Assembly: GCA_035641235.1 (NCBI GenBank)
Contig: DASQUP010000125.1
Coordinates: 1-22,727, forward strand
Direction of reading: 5' to 3'
Origin: DASQUP01 sp035641235
GTDB taxonomy: Bacteria > Actinomycetota > CADDZG01 > WHSQ01
DNA length: 22,727 bases
The notes beneath the pieces were generated by a model. That model did no database searches, was not told the origin of the DNA, and saw only the letters and a list, made by a program, of their open reading frames with translations. The translations under genes and the position numbers were made by a program. Shown in pieces: positions 21,331 through 22,727 of the stretch (position 1 is its first letter; each line of letters opens with the position of its first letter).

Positions 21331-21356
21331 CCGGCCCTCGCTCCGGCGAGGGCCGG
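21331..21356 (+). terminator. Strong GC hairpin after the acyl-CoA synthetase
   Basis: An 11-bp perfect stem, CCGGCCCTCGC (21331-21341) with GCGAGGGCCGG (21346-21356), closes a TCCG loop, 7 nt after the stop codon. There is no T tract, as is common for actinobacterial terminators. Confidence 0.8.
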
Positions 21357-21368
21357 CCACACGTGTGC

Positions 21369-21418
21369 CGAACCGTCTGCTGTGGTGCCCGGTATCCGGG
21401 AATGAGAGCAGACAGTTC
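21369..21418. terminator. Two-level hairpin, GAAC-N-GTCTGC family
   Basis: GAACCGTCTGCT (21370-21381) pairs with AGCAGACAGTTC (21407-21418) with one mismatch, and CCCGG (21388-21392) with CCGGG (21396-21400) forms an inner hairpin. It reaches into the stop codon of the minus-strand CGNR gene. The outer stem matches the elements at 1773-1819 and 3607-3657. Confidence 0.65.
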
Positions 21419-21962
21419 AGCTATGGCCGGCTCGGCGACGCCTGTAAGCGGCCACGTTTTCTCGAGTCGCGCATTTGTCGCCGCAATACTGCTTGCGCCG
21501 GTTCTTGGAGACGTCGATGAATGCGTACCTGCACGAATCCGATGCGCAGATCCCAAGGCGCTCCCGACCGAAGTCGCAGAGGACTACTGCGAGCGCCATC
21601 GCTGTGGTTGCAGCGAGGTGGTCGGCCACGGAGGCGCCGACCGGCTCGAAGTGCATGTGAACGGGGGAGTCGTCATGTGCGCTGATCCGCGGCGTCGCAC
21701 CAGCTTCGGTGAGTAGGCGATTCAGGATCTCCGCTGCCTTTTGATCTGTCTGCGCCTCGAACACGCGCCGCAGATCGGTCCGGAGATCCTTCACCCGGTC
21801 AAGGTCTTTCTCGGTGGCCGGTTCGCTTATCTGGTGCTTGTCAAGGAACCGCTCGAGGCCGGCAATTTCGGCCAGATCGTCCGTCTGGTACGGGATGTCA
21901 TAGGTGTTGACCAGATCCATCGCCAGCTCGACGGATTCGTCGGTGTAATGGCTGAAATCCAC
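21417..21962 (-). CDS. CGNR zinc-finger protein (ABATE domain)
   Basis: A 181-residue protein. The C-terminal zinc finger reads CASDSCRYAFIDVSKNRRKQYC then CATRENVAAYRRR: Cys139, Cys144, Cys160 and Cys164 are the expected ligands, and the namesake C-G-N-R motif is C-A-T-R here. The N-terminal helical part corresponds to the ABATE (stress-induced transcription regulator) domain, starting with SVELAMDLVNT. Members are thought to be DNA-binding regulators. GTG 21962 is the start; a GGGGAG lies 11 nt upstream, which is far. It is divergent from a small gene across an AT-rich 72-bp gap, where it may bind. The stop overlaps the hairpin at 21369-21418. Confidence 0.85.
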   Translation of the reverse strand: MDFSHYTDESVELAMDLVNTYDIPYQTDDLAEIAGLERFLDKHQISEPATEKDLDRVKDLRTDLRRVFEAQTDQKAAEILNRLLTEAGATPRISAHDDSPVHMHFEPVGASVADHLAATTAMALAVVLCDFGRERLGICASDSCRYAFIDVSKNRRKQYCGDKCATRENVAAYRRRRAGHS

Positions 21963-21982
21963 TTGACGGGTTACTCCCCAGC

Positions 21983-22021
21983 TTGTAATTTGTAATGGTC
22001 AAATAAGGATAACACCTTACA
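21983..22021. promoter_or_regulatory. AT-rich divergent promoter/operator region
   Basis: This is the most AT-rich intergenic stretch of the window. TTGTAAT is perfectly repeated in tandem (21983-21989, 21990-21996), and TGTAA (21991-21995) has an inverted partner TTACA (22017-22021). It lies between the CGNR gene and the gene at 22035. The repeats are candidate operator half-sites; -10/-35 elements could not be assigned with confidence on either strand. Confidence 0.35.
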
Positions 22022-22034
22022 TCGGGAGGCGCCT

Positions 22035-22304
22035 GTGCATCCTCTGATGATCGAGGAGTTGGCGGCGGAAAGGAGCGGGGCCCTGCACGAGCAGGCCCGT
22101 CGGGCGAGACTTGGGGCGCGGGTTGCGGGGTCGCGGGACCGGCCGATCGCTCGCAGGGTGGGCCTATGGTTACTGTCTGCCGGATCCCGAATGGTGGCGC
22201 GACCGGGCGAACGGGTGCTCGTGGAGTTCTCGGGCGAGGGGACCGATGGACGACGGACGATCAAACTTGACCGGGGTTGGGGAGCCGGGCGGACACGAGG
22301 CTGA
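22035..22304 (+). CDS. Small hypothetical protein
   Basis: An 89-residue, Arg-rich protein. The start, HPLMIEELAAERSGALHEQA followed by RRARLG, resembles the short basic helical proteins often seen in actinobacterial genomes, which have no known function. A weakly hydrophobic stretch (VGLWLLSAGSRMV) follows; it is too short for a confident membrane helix. GTG 22035 has GGGAGG 5 nt upstream. The last 59 nt overlap the start of the methyltransferase gene, so either its end or that start may be read differently. It is divergent from the CGNR gene. Confidence 0.5.
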   Translation: MHPLMIEELAAERSGALHEQARRARLGARVAGSRDRPIARRVGLWLLSAGSRMVARPGERVLVEFSGEGTDGRRTIKLDRGWGAGRTRG

Positions 22305-22727
22305 CTGGCGCACGTATCGGGCAATGGCGCCCGCGGCGGTGCCATCGCGTGCCGAACAAATCGCCACACTTCTGACCCTCTGCCCCTTCCAGCAGGACGA
22401 TTCCTTTCGAGCCGTTGAGCTCGGTGCCGGCGAGGGCCATCTTTCTCAGGCCCTGCTGGAACTCTTCCCGAACGCATCCGTGCTCGCACTGGACGGTTCT
22501 TTCGAGATGTTGGAGCTGGCAAGGGCGCGGCTCGGCCGTTTCGGAGCCCGGGGCCGAACGGATACTTTCGATCTCAAGTCCGAGGACTGGCTCCCTGCCG
22601 TCGATGGCGCGGACCTCGTGATCTCGTCGCTGTGCCTCCATCATCTGAATGACGACGGAAAACGGTCTCTCTTTGCTGCGCTGAAGCTGCGGTTGTCCGA
22701 ACGGGGAGCTTTATTGATTGCCGATCT
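22246..22727 (+). CDS. Class I SAM-dependent methyltransferase (partial, 3' end outside window)
   Basis: An open frame of 160 codons runs off the window edge. AVELGAGEGHLSQALLEL, about 56-73, is motif I of Rossmann-type methyltransferases and binds S-adenosylmethionine. VLALDGSFEMLELARARL is motif II, with the acidic residue contacting the ribose, and ADLVISSLCLHHLNDDGK is the motif IV/post-IV region with the D-x-V-x-x-x-x-x-x-H-H pattern. It belongs to the Methyltransf_11/12/25-like group; the substrate is unknown. ATG 22246 has GAGGGG about 4 nt upstream but overlaps the preceding gene by 59 nt; ATG 22324 would avoid the overlap. Confidence 0.8.
   Translation, partial: MDDGRSNLTGVGEPGGHEADWRTYRAMAPAAVPSRAEQIATLLTLCPFQQDDSFRAVELGAGEGHLSQALLELFPNASVLALDGSFEMLELARARLGRFGARGRTDTFDLKSEDWLPAVDGADLVISSLCLHHLNDDGKRSLFAALKLRLSERGALLIAD

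Noticed and set aside
21971..22522. 183-codon minus-strand frame opposite the small gene and the methyltransferase
   Set aside because: It is low-complexity Arg/Pro/Ser-rich, and the plus strand shows clear methyltransferase motifs.

Overview
The window is high-GC, densely coded bacterial DNA and most likely comes from an actinobacterium (Actinomycetota) outside the well-studied genera. This is inferred from four things: a clpS-DUF2017-bcp operon, a CGNR zinc-finger protein, frequent GTG starts, and several genes whose start codon lies 6-8 nt after a TAnnnT -10 element with no Shine-Dalgarno, which is the leaderless mode common in that phylum. No rRNA, tRNA, CRISPR array, phage or transposase was seen.

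Layout. 1-1800: the 3' end of an arginase gene, a long hairpin, then a PLP enzyme of the Cys/Met family with an unusual ~165-residue N-terminal extension. 1824-6065: an SDR oxidoreductase divergent from a shortened YchF/DUF933-type GTPase, a gamma-glutamyltranspeptidase-family protein divergent from an SRPBCC protein, and a two-CBS protein. 6066-6427: a non-coding gap with a 71-bp tandem palindromic repeat. 6428-10536: a sugar-catabolism locus made of a GH127 beta-L-arabinofuranosidase, a zinc MDR dehydrogenase and, convergent, an enolase-superfamily sugar-acid dehydratase. 10597-10884: two gene relics abutting tail to tail, the C-terminal end of a GntR/FCD regulator (-) and the C-terminal end of a LamG-domain protein (+). 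10928-12998: endonuclease IV, then the clpS-DUF2017-bcp operon on the minus strand. 12999-13327: a gap with a 33-bp tandem repeat and a long leader. 13328-18582: one compact plus-strand operon, ECF sigma factor, small one-TM protein, fabD, a BCCP-like domain without the biotinyl lysine, fabH, fabG, acpP, fabF. 18676-22727: short-form 6-phosphogluconate dehydrogenase divergent from an acyl-CoA synthetase, a CGNR regulator divergent from a small hypothetical gene, and the start of a SAM methyltransferase.

The most interesting part is the fatty-acid-synthesis operon. Almost every junction overlaps by 1-8 nt, so an ECF sigma factor and a small membrane protein appear to be co-expressed with the core type II FAS enzymes. 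Between fabD and fabH sits a biotinyl-fold protein that keeps the BCCP framework but has Ser where the biotin-accepting Lys belongs. This could be a scaffold or regulator linking acetyl-CoA carboxylase or ACP to the synthase; that role is inference.

A second theme is structured intergenic DNA. Every non-overlapping convergent gene junction carries a long imperfect palindrome, usually an outer stem enclosing a small inner hairpin. They fall into sequence families: GAAC-N-GTCTGC stems at 1773, 3607 and 21369, and ATGGCAAT stems at 6188, 6259 and 11687. They look like dispersed REP-like elements serving as bidirectional terminators.
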